A DNA stretch of 13,223 bases from CF-161 sp035259145 (GTDB lineage: Bacteria; Chloroflexota; Dormibacteria; Dormibacterales; Dormibacteraceae), in contig DATFWQ010000032.1 of assembly GCA_035259145.1 (NCBI GenBank), positions 1 to 13,223 of the forward strand, written 5' to 3'. The translations under genes were made by a program, and so were the position numbers. The notes below the pieces were generated by a model that worked only from the letters and a program-made list of their open reading frames with translations, searched no databases and had not been told where the DNA came from. Positions 11,620 to 13,223 of this stretch are shown here, piece after piece; position 1 is the first letter of the stretch; every line of letters begins with the position of its first letter.

Positions 11620-12315
11620 ATGGCAAGCATCGAGCTCGTAGACCTGACGAAACACTACCGGCAGGGGAAGACGGTCGTGAGAGCCGTGGAGGGCGTGTCA
11701 CTGGAGATCGGCGCGGGAGAGTTCGTCTCAGTGGTCGGCCGCTCGGGAAGCGGCAAGACGACGATGCTGGACCTGATTGGGCTGCTGCTGCGGCCGACGA
11801 GCGGTACGGTGCTGATTGACGGGCAGGACGTGGGACGGCTGGGGGACGATCGGCGCGCGGACGTGCGCAGCCAGCGGATCGGGTTCATCTTCCAGGAATT
11901 CAATCTGCTCCCGGCGCTGAACGTGGTGGAGAACGTGATGCTGCCGCTGCGGTACGCGAAGGCGAGGACAAAGGATGGCCGGACGCGAACGCTGGAGCTG
12001 CTGGAGTCAGTGGGCCTGGAGGACCGGGCGCGGCACCGTCCAGACGAGCTGTCCGGAGGGCAGCAGCAGCGCGTGGCGATCGCCAGGGCTCTGGTCAACC
12101 GGCCCACCGTGGTGCTCGGCGACGAGCCAACGGGGTCCGTGGACACGCAGACGTCGAAGGAGCTGGTGGGGCTGATGCGGTGGCTGAACCGCGAGGAGGG
12201 GGTCACCTTCGTGATCGTGACCCACGACCTCGAGCTGGCCGGTCACGCTGACCGCGTAATCCGGCTGAGTGACGGCCGCGTGGTAGGCGACGAGCCAATC
12301 CGCCACGCGGCCTGA
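11620..12315 (+). CDS. ABC transporter ATP-binding protein (MacB/LolD type)
   Basis: The product is 231 residues from the ATG at 11620, with GGAG seven bases upstream. An ATG at 11590 would add ten residues (MWKRSKWSTE) that relatives do not have and that lie before the usual beginning 'xIELxDLxKxY', so 11620 is preferred. All nucleotide-binding motifs are present: Walker A GRSGSGKT (40-47), Q-loop Gln92 in GFIFQEFNLLP, the ABC signature LSGGQ (144-148), Walker B VVLGDEP with catalytic Glu169, the D-loop SVD (173-175) and His202 in VTHD. The GFIFQEFNLLPALNVVENVMLPL block is characteristic of the LolD/MacB/FtsE group and pairs with the permease just upstream. Two copies would power the permease dimer. 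Its terminator is probably the hairpin at 12348-12369. Confidence 0.94.
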   Translation: MASIELVDLTKHYRQGKTVVRAVEGVSLEIGAGEFVSVVGRSGSGKTTMLDLIGLLLRPTSGTVLIDGQDVGRLGDDRRADVRSQRIGFIFQEFNLLPALNVVENVMLPLRYAKARTKDGRTRTLELLESVGLEDRARHRPDELSGGQQQRVAIARALVNRPTVVLGDEPTGSVDTQTSKELVGLMRWLNREEGVTFVIVTHDLELAGHADRVIRLSDGRVVGDEPIRHAA

Positions 12316-12347
12316 CCTGAGACGACTGTGCAGACGCTCGCCATGCC

Positions 12348-12369
12348 GGCCAACCTACGCAGGTCGGCC
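12348..12369. terminator. hairpin between convergent ABC and GH15 genes
   Basis: GGCC (12348-12351) and ACCT (12353-12356) pair with AGGT (12361-12364) and GGCC (12366-12369), with one A-C mismatch and a 4-base loop. It lies 32 bases after the ATPase stop and 57 bases from the GH15 stop, so it could end both transcripts. There is no T-tract. Confidence 0.35.
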
Positions 12370-12425
12370 CCGGTCTGGCCTGGCGAAAGCGTTCGCTACG
12401 CGGTGGTCGCGGGTGGCCTCATTGC

Positions 12426-13223
12426 CTAGGACTGGGCTCGCAAGAAGCCCTCTGTCCCGGGACCGTGGTCGAGCTGGTAGTTGAGGTTGATCGCTGCATT
12501 GATCAGCGCCAGGTGGCTGAACGCCTGCGGGAAGTTGCCGAGCTGCTCTCCGGTCGGCCCGATCTCCTCCGAGAACAGGCCCAGGCCGTTGGCGTAGGTC
12601 AGCATCTTCTCGAAGACCAGGCGCGCTTCCGCCACGCGGCCGGAGCGGGCCAGCGCGTCGACGTACCAGAACGTGCAGATGGAGAAGGTCCCCTCGTGGC
12701 CGCGCAGGCCGTCCGGAGAGGCGCTGGGGTCGTAGCGGTAGACCAGGCTGTCCGATACGAGCTCCCGGTCTACGGCCCGCAGCGTCGACTGCCACATCGG
12801 GTCCGTCGGGCTGACGAATCCCACCAGCGGCATCAAGAGGACGGAGGCATCGAGCACATCGCCGTCGTAGTGCTGGACGTACGCCGTCTTCCCGGCGTGC
12901 CAGCCCTTCTCCCGGATCTGCTGGTAGATCCGGTCGCGCTCGGTGGTCAGGCGTTCGAGTTCGGCGGGGAAGCCGAGGTCACGGGCCACCCTCACCATCC
13001 GGTCCAGTGCCACCCAGGACATCAGGCGGCCGTAGGTGAAGTGCTTCTGTCCCCCGCGCGTCTCCCAGATCCCCTCGTCGGGCCGGTCCCAGTTGGCTGC
13101 GAGCCAGGACATCGTGCTCTGGAGCTTCGACCAGGCCGCGTGCCCGGGGCGGAGGCCGCGCCGGTGGGCATGGAAGAAGGAGTCCATCATCTCGCCGTAG
13201 ATGTCGAGCTGAAGCTGATCTGC
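12426..13223 (-). CDS. GH15 glucoamylase/trehalase-type glycoside hydrolase, C-terminal part
   Basis: The frame is open to the window edge, so the start lies beyond 13223; 265 residues are visible. The first visible residues, ADQLQLDIYGEMMDSFF, correspond to the conserved QLDxYGExxDA region inside the (alpha/alpha)6 barrel. GIWETRGGQKHFTYGRLMSWVALDR contains the expected general acid Glu (codon 13062-13064). HEGTFSICTFWYVDALARSGRVAEA follows, and GLFSEEIGPTGEQLGNFPQAFSHLALINAA carries the expected general base in SEE. Both catalytic positions are therefore kept. Bacterial members hydrolyse alpha-glucosidic links in maltodextrins or trehalose; the substrate cannot be told from this part. The missing N-terminal half would hold the beta-sandwich domain. 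No signal sequence can be checked. It converges on the ABC operon and seems unrelated to it. Confidence 0.92.
   Translation of the reverse strand, partial: ADQLQLDIYGEMMDSFFHAHRRGLRPGHAAWSKLQSTMSWLAANWDRPDEGIWETRGGQKHFTYGRLMSWVALDRMVRVARDLGFPAELERLTTERDRIYQQIREKGWHAGKTAYVQHYDGDVLDASVLLMPLVGFVSPTDPMWQSTLRAVDRELVSDSLVYRYDPSASPDGLRGHEGTFSICTFWYVDALARSGRVAEARLVFEKMLTYANGLGLFSEEIGPTGEQLGNFPQAFSHLALINAAINLNYQLDHGPGTEGFLRAQS

Noticed and set aside
11590..11622. ATG at 11590 as the ABC ATPase start
   Set aside because: It adds ten residues absent from the family's usual beginning and has a poorer ribosome-binding site than the ATG at 11620.
10676..11701. A 341-residue minus-strand frame opposite the ABC permease
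   Set aside because: Its Arg/His/Gln-rich composition is typical of antisense frames in GC-rich genes, while the plus strand encodes a complete MacB-type permease.
12355..12795. A 146-residue minus-strand frame overlapping the GH15 gene
   Set aside because: It is another frame of the GH15 gene on the same strand; the GH15 frame carries the conserved SEEIGP and NFPQAFSH motifs.
1..13223. CRISPR arrays, tRNA or rRNA genes, insertion sequences
   Set aside because: No regularly spaced repeats, no tRNA cloverleaf with CCA-side pairing, no rRNA-like stretch and no transposase with terminal repeats were seen on either strand.

Overview
This GC-rich window holds 13 intact genes, one of which needs an in-frame UGA to be decoded, plus two gene ends cut by the window edges and one gene remnant. 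Ribosome-binding sites are well formed, and GTG and TTG starts occur. An F420-type (deazaflavin) oxidoreductase, an encapsulin/DyP pair, a lipoprotein with an ACGGSDD-type lipobox and a bacterial GH15 enzyme suggest Actinomycetota or another high-GC Terrabacteria lineage such as Chloroflexota or Dormibacterota. Taxonomy cannot be settled from this stretch. TGA serves as a normal stop for several genes here, so the code is not globally reassigned.

Layout. 1-87 is the end of a cut-off gene. 242-808 (+) is a small membrane-anchored protein of unknown role. 1029-3937 (-) is a two-gene unit: a multi-pass GT-C (GT39-like) glycosyltransferase followed by a PQQ-type beta-propeller lipoprotein. 4009-4260 (+) is a frameshifted scrap of a metal P-type ATPase. 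4294-4518 (-) is a small conserved-looking protein. 4799-7938 (+) is the centre of the window: a DyP-type peroxidase with an encapsulin cargo-loading peptide, the encapsulin shell overlapping it by 20 nt, a peroxiredoxin-like gene whose catalytic position is an in-frame UGA followed by a bSECIS-like hairpin, and a YCII-like protein starting 2 nt after it. 7967-8996 (-) is a MarR regulator and a deazaflavin-dependent oxidoreductase, each preceded by a copy of the same 14-bp inverted repeat. 9160-10287 (-) is an SPFH/band-7 membrane protein and a ribbon-helix-helix protein, followed by a compact set of strong hairpins. 10382-12315 (+) is a MacB-type ABC permease and its ATPase, diverging from the SPFH unit across a palindrome-bearing control region. 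12426-13223 (-) is the C-terminal part of a GH15 glucoamylase/trehalase-type enzyme.

How the genes may work together. The block from 4799 to 8996 reads as a redox-defence island: a heme peroxidase packed in a protein nanocompartment, a probable selenocysteine peroxidase beside it, and a MarR-controlled F420/flavin reductase. The most notable observation is the probable selenoprotein. Standard gene calling would truncate it at 44 residues or start it at a false internal Met, losing its only redox-active residue. The shared MarR operator is the clearest regulatory signal.
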